DNA of 46,385 nucleotides, taken from Hypsibius dujardini (Eukaryota; Tardigrada; Eutardigrada; Parachela; Hypsibiidae). The stretch spans positions 1 to 46,385 of the forward strand of contig LRSR01013995.1 in the NCBI GenBank assembly GCA_001579985.1, in the 5' to 3' direction. The translations under genes and the position numbers were made by a program. Below the pieces are notes generated by a model that was given only the letters and a program-made list of their open reading frames with translations, was not told the DNA's origin and searched no databases. This document shows positions 33,462 to 43,113 of this stretch, in pieces (position 1 is the stretch's first letter; each line of letters begins with the position of its first letter).

Positions 33462-34788
33462 CTAAACCATCTCTCCATTCGGAACGATGGTCAGCTCTGT
33501 GATGACAACGCTCAACGGCACGCTCAACACATAAAGCACCGCATCGGCAATGTCTGAACACTTCAACGCAGGGGCCTCGGTGAACACGCCCAGCTTGTCT
33601 TCCTTCATCAGGTCCTCGGTGGCTCGCGAACTCACCAGACCTGGACTCAAGCTCTACAACGAAAAGTCCAATTAACAAAAACGAACAGAACACCATCAAG
33701 AAATTCAGGAATTTATGTGCACATACCGTGACACGAATTTTGCTTTTCTTCTTCGCCAGTTCCACGTGCAGAGCTTTCGTTAAAGCCGTCAACATGTGCT
33801 TCGTGCCGGAGTAAAATTTGAAGCCCTCAATGCTCCGGTGTCCTGCGATACTGTTGATGTTAATGACGTGCCCAGTTGTGATGCCGTCCTTTTCTAGGAG
33901 TCGTAGAGTTTCCTTCGTGCAAATGGTTGTCGAAAGAATATTCAGCTGCAACATTTCCCGCCATTCTGCAATGGAACCACTGCCGACTTCCCCGAAATAG
34001 CCAATCCCCGCGTTGTTGACCAGTATATCTACATGGCTAAACTGCGCCTCAATGACCTTGAAAAGCTCTAAAATTTGCTTTTCGTCCGTCAAATCGGTTT
34101 TCATCGGGTGAAGCTGACCCGAATCAGCTCTCAGCGTTTCCTTTAAAGCCTAGAAATGGATAAAAAAAAAGAGAAATAAACTGCTAACGTGTCAGGAGGG
34201 TTCATACGCACTAAGATTAGGTCTCAAGGTTATAGTACATTTAGGAAATCTAAGTATTTTTAATCGATCAAATAATCAAACGGTATGTGGCAAAGTGTGT
34301 ATTTCGGCTCACCCTCCACTTGATCGATATATCGGCTCACTCATGCATTTCTCCTTAATGATAGCTGCTTGATTGTTTGATTTCCAGAAGTGCTATAATA
34401 TACTATGATATATTATAGCAGGTGCCAAACAATCAAGCAGGTGCCATCAAAGAGAACCCCATGAGTGAGCCGATTTATCGACCAACTGGAGGGTTAGCCG
34501 AAATACTTACTTTGCTTCATACCCCAAGAAATTCAAGTGTACAGAATATTACATAATAATACTGAAGCTCTGACACTTGCAAATATCCGAGACATCTTCG
34601 GCACGAATATTTTATATTAGACAGTATTAACTTATGTTAGGATCTTTCTTACGTGAAGCGTGGCGGGGTTCCGCGCGCAAGCAAGCAACAACATGGACTC
34701 CTGCTTGGAGGAGACCCTCGACGATGGCGTACCCAATTCCCGCGGAAGCTCCTGTCACCAGTGCGTGCTTTCCTCGCCAGCGTTCCAT
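33462..34788 (-). pseudogene. SDR gene K, two introns lost, exon 1 frameshifted
   Basis: Exons (minus strand): 34653-34788, 33727-34149, 33462-33653. The 423-nt middle exon equals exons 2+3+4 (204+95+124), fused with no intron, and reads DILVNNAG, CTKETLRLLEKDG, ININSIAGH and FYSGTK. All catalytic residues are present. Exon 1 is 136 nt. A 4-bp tandem duplication (AAGC, near 34678) shifts the frame after VHVVAC, so the normal exon 1 cannot join the rest in frame. Sister gene L lacks the insertion. Use of another start, or a sequence error, cannot be ruled out. Intron 1 contains a MITE also present in L. Confidence 0.87.
34291..34514. repeat. MITE copy 2, intron 1 of gene K
   Basis: Ends CAAAGTGTGTATTTCGGCTC and the inverse ending ...CCGAAATACTTACTTTG, about 224 bp. 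The inner palindrome is near ATAATATACTATGATATATT. Same family as 32694-32859, and the paralogue of 42621-42843. Confidence 0.85.
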
Positions 34789-35263
34789 AATGAATCTCTT
34801 TTAAAGACAGCAAAGACTTCTTACGATACGGATGGATATCAATCGATCCTGAAGCAACGGAAAGGAATGTGAGAAAATTCACTGTTTGTCGGTTTGAGTA
34901 TGTACAACTGCGAGGTTTTCTTCCACCTGGAGGGAAGGTACGTCTTCGGTTCAGTATAGTAAAGACACCGACTTTGCTAACTCAGACACTGTTGATACCA
35001 GTGCACAGTGCACAGACCCAATCTTGCAAAAAAACGCCTGACATGTGCAAGTCGAGTACCAGGACTGATCGATCGAGCTGTCTGCTTTGAGCGAAGGCCC
35101 CTGGATGCGCGATCGTGACATTGTGTTAGCTCTTATACTTTTGCACGTGTGTTTCGTCTGGGTTTGTTTATAGAGGCCCTACTCTCGCCTAACTCGCCGT
35201 TGCCATTATTTCCGCGTTCCATTACAGATCTTTGCGAAGTTTCAAGTTTAAAAAAAAACTGAA
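34789..35263. promoter_or_regulatory. Head-to-head intergenic region, K / M'
   Basis: A 475-bp gap between the divergent start codons of K (minus) and M' (plus). Both edges are conserved in the L/M gap (43114-43290 and 44100-44403), where ~815 bp of extra DNA sits in between. A shared promoter region is inferred from the divergent layout. I see no clear TATA box. Confidence 0.4.
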
Positions 35264-35395
35264 ATGGAACGCTGGAGTAGACGTACTGCATTGGTGACGG
35301 GAGCCTCCGTCGGGATTGGGCACGCCGTGGCGGAAGCGCTAGCCAAGAGCGGCATGAATGTCGTGGCGTGCGCCAGAAATGTCGGAAAAATTGAG
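35264..35395 (+). pseudogene. SDR fragment M', exon 1 only
   Basis: A 132-nt exon encoding MERWSRRTALVTGASVGIGH ... CARNVGKIE with a GT donor, differing from gene M exon 1 by a single visible residue (SRR for SGR). Intron sequence like that of M continues to about 35450. Then the DNA changes to gene-J intron sequence on the opposite strand. Exons 2-5 are missing. The fragment is the left side of a tandem-duplication breakpoint and cannot make a full SDR. Confidence 0.88.
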
Positions 35396-35620
35396 GTCCG
35401 TCAATTAATCAAATTTCATCGCACCATTTCTCCATTTGCCGACTTGGTGATATAAAGTCGGTATAGTATAGTAAGTATATATATATATTACACTTAATAT
35501 TACATGTAGTAATACATTTAATATTTTGAAAAGAAAATACCTTTACCTTAACGCATTGAGTGTTACATTTAATAGTGCATTTAATATTATCCTAATAAAA
35601 TACCTATACCAACGCCTTAC

Positions 35621-36205
35621 CGTAACCCTGATTTTGCTCTTCTTCTGCAAGAGCTCATACCGCAGTGCTTTCGTCAAGGCAGACGTCATCTCTTTCGTAG
35701 CACCGCAGAAATTCAGTCCCACATAACTCGGATCCCATTCCGCGCTACAGAAATCACAGAGCATGCTAATATCATTAAATTGATATACATTTTAAACGTA
35801 ATACGCGACCATAACTATGTATTTTAAATTTGATCATTGGATTGCATAGCACTTGAAATTTAATCGTAGTAATTGAAATGTAATTAACCAAACATACTAA
35901 ATTATATTACTGTAATAGCCAACAATTATGTGCGAGAGGCTTGCCTGTTGATGTTGATAATATGGCCGGTCTGGACGTTATCTTCCTTCAGCAATCGCAA
36001 GGTCTCTCGCGTGCAGATGGAAGCTGTCATGACATTCACCTGAAAATAATCGATCATTTTGGAACATGGCCTGGCAAAGAGAACGGCGCGCTGACCAACT
36101 TCCTTACCTCAAGCATGAGGCGCCAATCGTCAGAGGCCTGATCGTCCAGACCACCGGAAAGGCAATTTACCACGTTATTCACGAGGATATCGACATGCCC
36201 ACATG
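35621..36205 (-). pseudogene. SDR fragment J' (exons 4, 3 and part of 2)
   Basis: Exon 4 (35621-35744), exon 3 (35945-36039) and part of exon 2 (36108-36205) match gene J at a constant offset of 4,560 bp with only scattered substitutions. It keeps the Cys-for-Tyr change and the GC donor of intron 3. Homology starts at about 35490 inside intron 4 and stops abruptly at about 36205 inside exon 2. Exons 1 and 5 are missing. It is a duplication-breakpoint remnant, later shortened by a deletion. Confidence 0.9.
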
Positions 36206-36233
36206 CCCACAATATCCTAGTACACTGTAGCAC

Positions 36234-36262
36234 TTTCAAATCAAACAATCAAGCACATGCCA
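36234..36262. repeat. Left part of a split MITE
   Basis: AATCAAACAATCAAGCACATG then CCA matches the interior of the intact MITE at 32694-32859, and stops at CCCAGCGC. The missing right part resumes at 40664 (AAACAGAAACCCACGAGTGAG...). The two halves bracket the 36263-40663 segment. Confidence 0.75.
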
Positions 36263-36707
36263 CCCAGCGCTAAACTTTCTAACGAGATGGTGCGAGGAAG
36301 CATATTCTCGTCAGTTCTTGCCCAGTGCTGCCCCAGAAGAGGCAAGAATCGGTCAGAAACCTCTCGGCAGAACATCTCCCAGTTTTCTGGCCAAGAATTA
36401 TGCGAGAATGTGGCAAGAACTGCTCACCAGATTTTTCTGTCGTCTTTCCGGGCAAGAACCCGGTGCATGACATACCGGAAATTGTTTCCGAGGAACTATA
36501 TGAGCATAAAGTTATAAATGTACGACAAGACACCAGAGTACACACTGATCCACTGGCCGTCGAGGTTATGGGTGTGTCCATTTGGTCTTTACGGTAACGC
36601 CGCGCCACCGTACGCTCCTGTTCCTTCTGTACATTGTCTGCTATCCTCTACGCGTTGGGCAATATTTTTTTCGGAGGTGTTTGAGCTCCTCTACTGCCAA
36701 ACTCATC

Positions 36708-36715
36708 TATATAAG
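36708..36715 (+). promoter_or_regulatory. Possible TATA box
   Basis: TATATAAG, followed 33 bp later by an ATG (36748, MKRSNFVHC then a possible weak donor). It lies upstream of the plus-strand exon at 37165-37653 and may drive that gene. This is an inference from motif and position only. Confidence 0.25.
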
Positions 36716-37164
36716 TTATTTGTATACGGTCGTCGGCTCATTTGAGCATGAAACGTAGCAACTTTGTTCACTGTGGTCCCTAAGGACAAAGTACAAGAAT
36801 TTTTTTGAAATCAATTTTGCACAAGAGACAAATGAATTATATGGGCTGGACTCATTGCAAATGAACTAAACGGGAATTTAACTTTTTTTAGTACATCTGC
36901 CTCGACGTAAGCTTCCTCATAGGTATTAAACCGTATGTCTACTTTCCATTCCAACAAAGAACAATCATATCAATTGTGATGGAGTATATGACATTTACGT
37001 AATTACTGCATATATTACGGGAACAAATTTCTTTTGCCCTTTTTGGAAAAGATATTTCAGCACTATGTACAACATTACTATTCGGTACAGTGTGAGAAAT
37101 GCTACCTATTGTTGTGCATGCACACGCACCTCTCCTTGAGGGTCGCAAGAAGTTTTCTTGCTAG

Positions 37165-37653
37165 ATCTTCGGAGAAATTATCCCAGCAATTGTCGCTTAT
37201 TTCGACAACATTGACGACAATACTCTTCAATTTCTTCGTAAAGTTAGCAACGAAAAAAACGCGCATTTTCTTCATTCATTTCGAACAGAAAACCAGCACG
37301 CCCTGCAGAGAAGGAAAAAGAACTGCAACCAACAGATTTCAACTTTTCGACTTCTCGTCAATGCATTAGTTGAACTTATTAATTCACGTACAGGAACAAC
37401 GTTTCTACAAACCAATGGCACAAAAGCAATCCAGACGACTGGCACCGACCACAGGAAACTCGGTCGAACCAACGGGAAGGGAAGTGCAATCATTTATTAT
37501 TTTGGTGAACAATCTGTCGAAACAAGTATTTTGAGCGATATCTGCAAAGCTTACCCTCCTGATGACGAAGTTCTTCGTGTGGGAAATATTTGCGAAATGA
37601 ATGGCCTTCTGGTGACTCGTTTTATCAAGGGGTTTTGGTCCACATCGACTCAG
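37165..37653 (+). CDS. Exon of an unrecognised gene in the 4.4-kb segment
   Basis: A 489-nt (163-codon) open frame runs from a strong acceptor (TTTTCTTGCTAG) to a GT donor (ACTCAG|GTACTG), phase 0 at both ends. It has no ATG near its start, so it is an internal exon. The protein starts IFGEIIPAIVAYFDNIDD, then has a basic stretch (ALQRRKKNCNQQ), a Gly/Thr-rich stretch (TGTDHRKLGRTNGKGS) and ends VTRFIKGFWSTSTQ. I do not recognise the family. It may continue into the exons at 39101-40104, whose first phase-0 exon would join it. A length of 163 codons without a stop in AT-rich DNA supports a real exon. Confidence 0.55.
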
Positions 37654-37800
37654 GTACTGTGGTCCTAAACCTTTGAGGCATTTGATTACTTCTCTTTTGT
37701 ATGGAATACATATAAATGGACCTGTTCCATTTTTCGAACAGACCAAGAAGGTTGCAAAAACAAGAAAAACGGAAAAAAGCGGCAGGAGAGAAGCCGTCAA
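37405..37800 (-). other. Minus-strand open frame, probably not a gene
   Basis: 131 codons with a hydrophobic start (LLPLFSVFLVFATFLVC) that looks like a signal peptide. It begins at TTG, not ATG, and lies opposite the plus-strand exon 37165-37653, so it is probably the shadow of that exon. It is listed only because of the hydrophobic stretch. Confidence 0.12.
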
Positions 37801-38316
37801 AGCAATCGTCTGTCGGGTTAGGTATTTATTTGCAACGGTTCTGACGGACTGGCTTCGGGTGGGGAAAATGAAGTGGGCCGCATTGATAATATGACATTAG
37901 CTTTGCATGCCAAAAGAAAAAGAATCGAGCATTTTGGCTGATTGAGACGATTTTGAACCCCCAAACTGGCTTTAAAGTAGAAAAAATACGCAGGGTTCAG
38001 CTTTTAACAAATAACTTCCGCCACTGCGCCTGCACAGTTGATATTCACACAGGTTATAATTCTGTTGCCCGACACGCCTTCGTCATAACCTTTTTACATG
38101 TATTAATTTATATTTTTATCTCAAAAAATCCATCGAGCCAGACTCTCTCGAGCCAGGAGTTGCCGAAAACTCACTTCTTCAAAATGCTGTGCCTCTCTCT
38201 TCTACGTGCACTGTCGAATAAGTAAGCATCATCTCTCCTCTAAAGGTCCCGTATAGTTAAAAAACTTAAATTCTATTTACTTGGGAACGTTTCGGGATTA
38301 GACCTCCCGATCGGAG

Positions 38317-38955
38317 TGGGTTTTTTTTCAAAAATACCGGTCCATATTTCATGTTTTTACATTGGGATCTCAGGGTCGCAATCACATCCGTGGTTTCAGA
38401 AAAATAATAAGGAAGAAAAAACTCCCGCACCACTTTGTGCTCTGGCCCGGAGCTTGATTGATTGATTGATTAGCAACGTTTCCGAAGTTTCTTTTAACCC
38501 AACTAGTAAAAACGTTTGATTCCAAGATTTTTTATACCTTTCTACTTTAAATTCAATATGAAATCGACTGACATCAGTAGAATCTTTTTCGGATGCCAGG
38601 GGGTGGAGCTGTGGGCTAGTTTCAGCCTACGCTTCCGAGTGACGTTGCAGAAATTATCCATAGCTCCGCCCCCTGGCATCCATAAATAATTCTGCTGATG
38701 CCAATCGATTAAAATTTGAATTTGAAGTGGAAAAGTATAAAAAATCTTAGAATTAAACGGTTTAATGGTTGGGATAAAAGAAATTGAAACTTCGGAAACG
38801 TTGCTAATCAATCAATCAAGCTCAGGACCATAACACTAAGTGGTGCGGGAATTATCGTCTTCCTCATTTTTTTCTGAAATTACGGATGTGATTGCGACTC
38901 CGAAGCCCCAATATAAAATCATATTATATAGACAGGTATTTGTGGGGGGGGGGGG
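38317..38955. repeat. Large foldback element
   Basis: Arms of about 280-300 bp. The left contains GTCGCAATCACATCCGTGG, GCAACGTTTCCGAAGTTTC and GATGCCAGGGGGTGGAGCT. The right contains the inverse of each (AGCTCCGCCCCCTGGCATCC, GAAACTTCGGAAACGTTGC, CGGATGTGATTGCGAC). The loop is about 50 bp. The core is shared with 5355-5580 and 13534-13740. It is nested in the 4.4-kb segment, between the exons there. Confidence 0.88.
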
Positions 38956-38987
38956 AAATATGTGAGCACTCTTCACAATTTAACGCG

Positions 38988-40104
38988 ATGGCAAACAAAA
39001 TAAAGGAACCGAAAACGGTACGATCATTTTCCTGTTTTTCTAACGGGCGAAGCAGAAAATTAAACATTCAACGTGTTCTTTATTATAGGCAGTGGAATAG
39101 GTTCCCAAGTTGACCGAGCAGATTGAAGAACTTCGAAAGCTCATTCGACTCCATCCAGTGGTAATATAATTAGCCAGACAAGCAGATAAACAAGTAAGCA
39201 AGCAGACAGGCAGATAGACAGGCAAACAGATAAACTAACACAGAAACAGGTTGAGTAAAAGACACACAGATGTGCATACCGACATCCAAATAGGTAGAGC
39301 GTCAGAGAGACAAATATTCCAGTGTGTGACGTTTAGGCACTCAAATACCTAGTACTAAAATTCTACCTCTTTACAGGAGAGCGTTTCATCGAGCAGCAAC
39401 TCTGCAGAAGAACTGAACGCAAAACAAAAACGACAAGTGTTGGTACGCACTTCAGCGGTCTGATTTCCATTGGAGTTGGTGTTCGATATTGAACATAGCA
39501 CTTTAGTATATTTCATTAACAAAATAATGATTAAGCGTTTATTTGCAGAATGTTATGCTGGAGCAAATTCATTGGAGGAAGGCCATTTGTGCAGCTTTTG
39601 ACATTATTTTTACCTACAATGAGAAGATGAACTCCGTCGCTACTGAATCTGGTGCCAAATGTGCGGAAAAGCCCGAACTCCGAACGGAAGAAAATATCAT
39701 GATCGAAAGTGAGTTCAATCCCATAAAAGGGCACACTGGAGGGCATGCATGCAATAGCCCCTGCTTGATTAATTGGAACGGTGGTGGGGGATGGCAGCTG
39801 TAACTTTTGTTAATTATTTATTGAGATTATGTTTCTCCAGAAAAAGTACGAAAAACCTATCTGTATATGATATCTGTCGCCTTTCACACTATTATTCGCA
39901 CGTATTATAGTAGACGAAGTGCTAACACTAAACCATATCACCGTAAAATTTGTTCAATAACTTGACGAATCTGTCGCAAATATGGAGCGTCATAATTGGC
40001 CTGCAAATAAGTCATATATCTTCTTCTCTTGCAGAACAAATGGAACAGTGGCTCCTAAAAGGAACAAACCTCACAGAACAAGACTTTATGAAATTACTGT
40101 GTGT
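38988..40104 (+). CDS. Unrecognised multi-exon gene, coiled-coil-like
   Basis: Phase-consistent exons: 38988-39017 (MANKIKEPKT, GT donor), 39101-39160 (VPKLTEQIEELRKLIRLHPV, GTAATA), 39377-39442 (ESVSSSSNSAEELNAKQKRQ.., GTACGC), 39549-39708 (VMLEQIHWRKAICAAFDIIF..., GTGAGT) and 40035 to about 40104 (QMEQWLLKGTNLTEQDFMKLL, possible donor GTACTC). The acceptors before exons 3-5 are strong, and the one at 39100 is weaker. The product is Glu/Leu/Lys-rich with likely coiled coil and is not recognised. The ATG exon may be an alternative start, because 39101 could also follow the 37165-37653 exon in phase. The 3' end is unclear: one frame stays open to 40306. Confidence 0.45.
39172..39245. repeat. 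CAGA/CAAG microsatellite in an intron
   Basis: AGACAAGCAGATAAACAAGT-type degenerate repeats directly after the 39101-39160 exon, continuing to about 39245. Confidence 0.7.
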
Positions 40105-40663
40105 ACTCCCAGCTGTATACACAAATAGCACTAATTATCCAGTAACGTTTGATTGTTTAACCATTACCGTTTTCATTAATATATTTTTGGTTACATACCC
40201 TTTATGCTATGCTGCTTTCACTGTTTACTTTTTTGATCGCAGTAGCCACAGTGTTCTAGGACATTGTTTCGCATATTGTTTTAAACAATCTAAAATATTT
40301 TATTAATATCGGTTTTTGAACTTGGCGGCAAATTCGCTTTTGGGCGTGTTTACAACGATTTCTTGCAACCGATTAAAAATGTGTGCGGTTTATTCCGATT
40401 GGTCTATTTTTGACGAGATTCAGTGGGAACATGATAATCCACCAATTGCTGAACGTACGTGCTGAGCTTCTGACGAATTGCAGCTGACCATTCTGGTGAG
40501 ATCTGGCAGAGATCTCGTCAGATACTTTTTAAGAGTTTTCTGGCGAGATCTGCCGGATTTCTCACCTAACACTCTTGCCAAGAATAGTATGTTAATTTCG
40601 TCAGATCTCGTGAGACCGTATACGGGAGGATTTTACCAGATCTGACGATAATTTGGCGCTGGG

Positions 40664-40735
40664 CACTAAACAGAAACCCACGAGTGAGCCGATTTATCGA
40701 CCAAATGGAGGGTGAGCTGAAATACAGATTTCACC
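40664..40735. repeat. Right part of the split MITE
   Basis: AACAGAAACCCACGAGTGAG and GGAGGGTGAGCTGAAATAC match the right half of the MITE at 32694-32859. They begin right after the GCGCTGGG terminus of the inserted segment. Confidence 0.75.
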
Positions 40736-41724
40736 TCATAGTTTGCAGTCATAAAAATTGGAACATCCTGCTATATTTTATCCTATAAGGGATCGAAGCA
40801 AAAATTAGCTCGACGACCTTGCTGATGAGATCGGAAAGCATCTGACTCTCTCAGCAGATTTAACTACCATTCTTAGTGTGGAAATTCCTACAACAGATCG
40901 ACCTTCTGGACACAAACACTGCATACACGCTAATGTGTATTTTTAAATCAGTTTATCGTATTTCCTAGTTCCCATTACACATACAGAAAGATATCTTTCC
41001 GTCTAATTTTCCGGAAAAAATCTGGCAAAAATTTATATATAGAACATATATACAGAAAATATACTCGTTAAAATTCCGAAATTTTTAGGATTTTGGGAAG
41101 TGGAACAAATTTAATCCGACTTCCAGAATTAACCCCAACTGGCAAAAAATAGGATATTATACAGACCCTAGTACCCATTTGGTGGACAAAAAGTTTTTTT
41201 CCCTACATATAATATTTACAGTGAAAGTCCTGAGATTCGAACGACGTCGCAGTATCGTTTCTACTTTACTCTCTCAAACTCCAAGCTAGCAAAGCCCGGC
41301 TCTGAGCAAACGGTTCGATAGAAATAAACTCATGTGACCGTTCGAATCTCATTTTGTTACTGTAATTTGTAATGTCTTTCAGACTTCTTTTTGATATTGC
41401 GAAAACCACCTAGCTTTTTTCATGTCTTAATGGCTTTTCTGCAAGTCAATCAGCCACCTAGACACATTGCAAGACTTATTTTGCCGAGAATTAAGCCAAC
41501 CCGGCATTTTTTTCAGCCATATAGATAAAATAAAGCCAGTCTATCGGTTTGATAAAGCCAGAATTTTAGAAAACTGGTTAGATACTTGGCTTAATTTATC
41601 CCCGTGCTTACTAGGGATTGAAAAACTGCTCCAAACCCTTTGTGTTCGCTTCATAATTCCAAATAGTACTAACCCGAAAAAAAACAAAATAGGAATGATA
41701 TTCCACCTAGAAGCTCATTCGAGA
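40736..41724. other. Left flank of gene L
   Basis: 40748-40960 matches 33140-33350 beside gene K. About 40955-41605 has no counterpart there (insertion in L or deletion in K). From 41610 the 3' flank of K and L is shared again. No gene recognised. Confidence 0.5.
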
Positions 41725-43113
41725 CTAAACTATCTCTCCATTCGGAACGATGGTCAGCTCTGTGATGACAACGCTCAACGGCACGCTCAACACATAAAGC
41801 ACCGCATCGGCAATGTCTGAACACTTCAACGCAGGGGCCTCGGTGAACACGCCCAGCTTGTCTTCCTTCATCAGGTCCTCGGTGGCTCGAGAACTCACCA
41901 GACCTGGACTCAAGCTCTACAACGAAAAGTCCAATTAACAAAAACGAACAGAACACCATCAAGAAATTCAGGAATTTATGTGCACATACCGTGACACGAA
42001 TTTTGCTTTTCTTATTCGCCAGTTCCACGTGCAGAGCTTTCGTTAAAGCCGTCAACATGTGCTTCGTGCCGGAGTAAAAGTTGAAGCCCTCAATGCTCCG
42101 GTGCCCTGCGATACTGTTGATGTTAATGACGTGCCCAGTTGTGATGCCGTCCTTTTCTAGGAGTCGTAGAGTTTCCTTTGTGCAAATGGTTGTCGAAAGA
42201 ATATTCAGCTGCAATACAAAATTTGCTCATTCACTTCCAAATATGTTAATATGAAGAGTAGTAACAGTTACATTCAACATTTCCCGCCATTCTGCAATGG
42301 AACCACTGCCGACTTCCCCGAAGTAGCCAATCCCCGCGTTGTTGACCAGTATATCTACATGGCTAAACTGCGCCTCAATGACCTTGAAAAGCTCTAAAAT
42401 TTGCGTTTCGTCCGTCAAATCGGTCTTCATCGGGTGAAGCTGACCCGAATCAGCTTTCAGCGTCTCCTTTAAAGCCTAGAAATGGATAACAAAAAAGAGA
42501 AATAAACTACTAACGTGTCAGGAGGGTTCATTCATACGTACTAAGATAAGGTCTCAAGGTTATAGTACATTTAGGAAATCTAAGTATTTTTAATCGATCA
42601 AACAACCAAACGGTATGTGGCATAGTGTGTATTTCGGCTCACCCTCCAATTGGGTCGATAAATCGGCTCACTCACGCATTTCTCCTTAATGGTAGCTGCT
42701 TGATTGTTTGATTTCCAGAAGTGCTATGATATACTATGATATAATACAGCAAATCAAACAATCAAGCAGCTGCCATCAAAGAGAAACCCATGAGTGAGCC
42801 GATTTATCGACCAACTAGAGCGTCAGCCGAAATACTTACTTTGCTTCATACCCCAAGAAATTCAAGTGTACAGAATATTACATAATAATACTGAAGCTCT
42901 GACACTTGCAAATATCCGAGACATCTTCGGCACGAATATTTTATATTAGGCAGTATTAATTAATGTTAGGATCTTTCTTACGTGAAGCGTGGCGGGGTTC
43001 CGCGCGCAAGCAACAACATGGACTCCTGCTTGGAGGAGACCCTCGACGATGGCGTACCCAATTCCCGCGGAAGCTCCCGTCACCAGTGCGTGCTTTCCTC
43101 GCCAGCGTTCCAT
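41725..43113 (-). CDS. SDR gene L, intact sister of K
   Basis: Exons (minus strand): 42982-43113, 42272-42475, 41990-42208 (exons 3+4 fused, 219 nt), 41725-41916, giving 747 nt and 248 aa, all GT-AG. TGASAGIG, CARNPATLH, DILVNNAG, CTKETLRLLEKDG, ININSIAGH and FYSGTK (Tyr and Lys) are complete. It lacks the intron in the Ser codon that most other copies have, and keeps a 63-nt intron 2. The C-terminus is TIVPNGEIV. Gene M starts 1.3 kb away in the opposite direction. It is probably an active NADP(H) oxidoreductase. It is nearly identical to K apart from intron 2 and the exon 1 insertion in K. Confidence 0.92.
42621..42843. repeat. MITE copy 3, intron 1 of gene L
   Basis: Ends CATAGTGTGTATTTCGGCTC and ...CCGAAATACTTACTTTG, about 223 bp. 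It is at the same intron position as 34291-34514 in K, so it was inserted before the K/L duplication. Confidence 0.85.

Larger units (their letters stand above)
36263..40663. mobile_element. Putative ~4.4-kb DNA transposon with CCCAGCGC ends
   Basis: The left end reads CCCAGCGCTAAAC and the right end, inverted, CCCAGCGCCAAAT. Both subterminal regions (36290-36470 and 40480-40650) are rich in degenerate TCTGGCxAGA / TCTCGCCAGAA-type words in both orientations, as seen in several eukaryotic DNA transposons. The segment splits a MITE that is intact 3.5-8 kb away, which marks it as an insertion. A clear target-site duplication was not found. Inside are plus-strand exons (37165-37653 and 38988-40104), but no recognised transposase catalytic motif. 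The superfamily cannot be assigned. Confidence 0.5.

Noticed and set aside
36325-36608. Open frames on both strands near 36.3-36.6 kb
   Set aside because: They overlap the subterminal repeat region of the putative 4.4-kb element, and their words (TCTGGC, CAAGAA) are repeats and not codons under constraint.
41669-42214. Single 181-codon frame running from exons 3-4 through intron 4 in gene L (and 33343-34104 in K)
   Set aside because: Past the RVT codon at the donor, the frame reads intron and then exon 5 in the wrong frame (ELESRSGE for SLSPGLV). The GT-AG intron 41917-41989 gives the family C-terminus instead.
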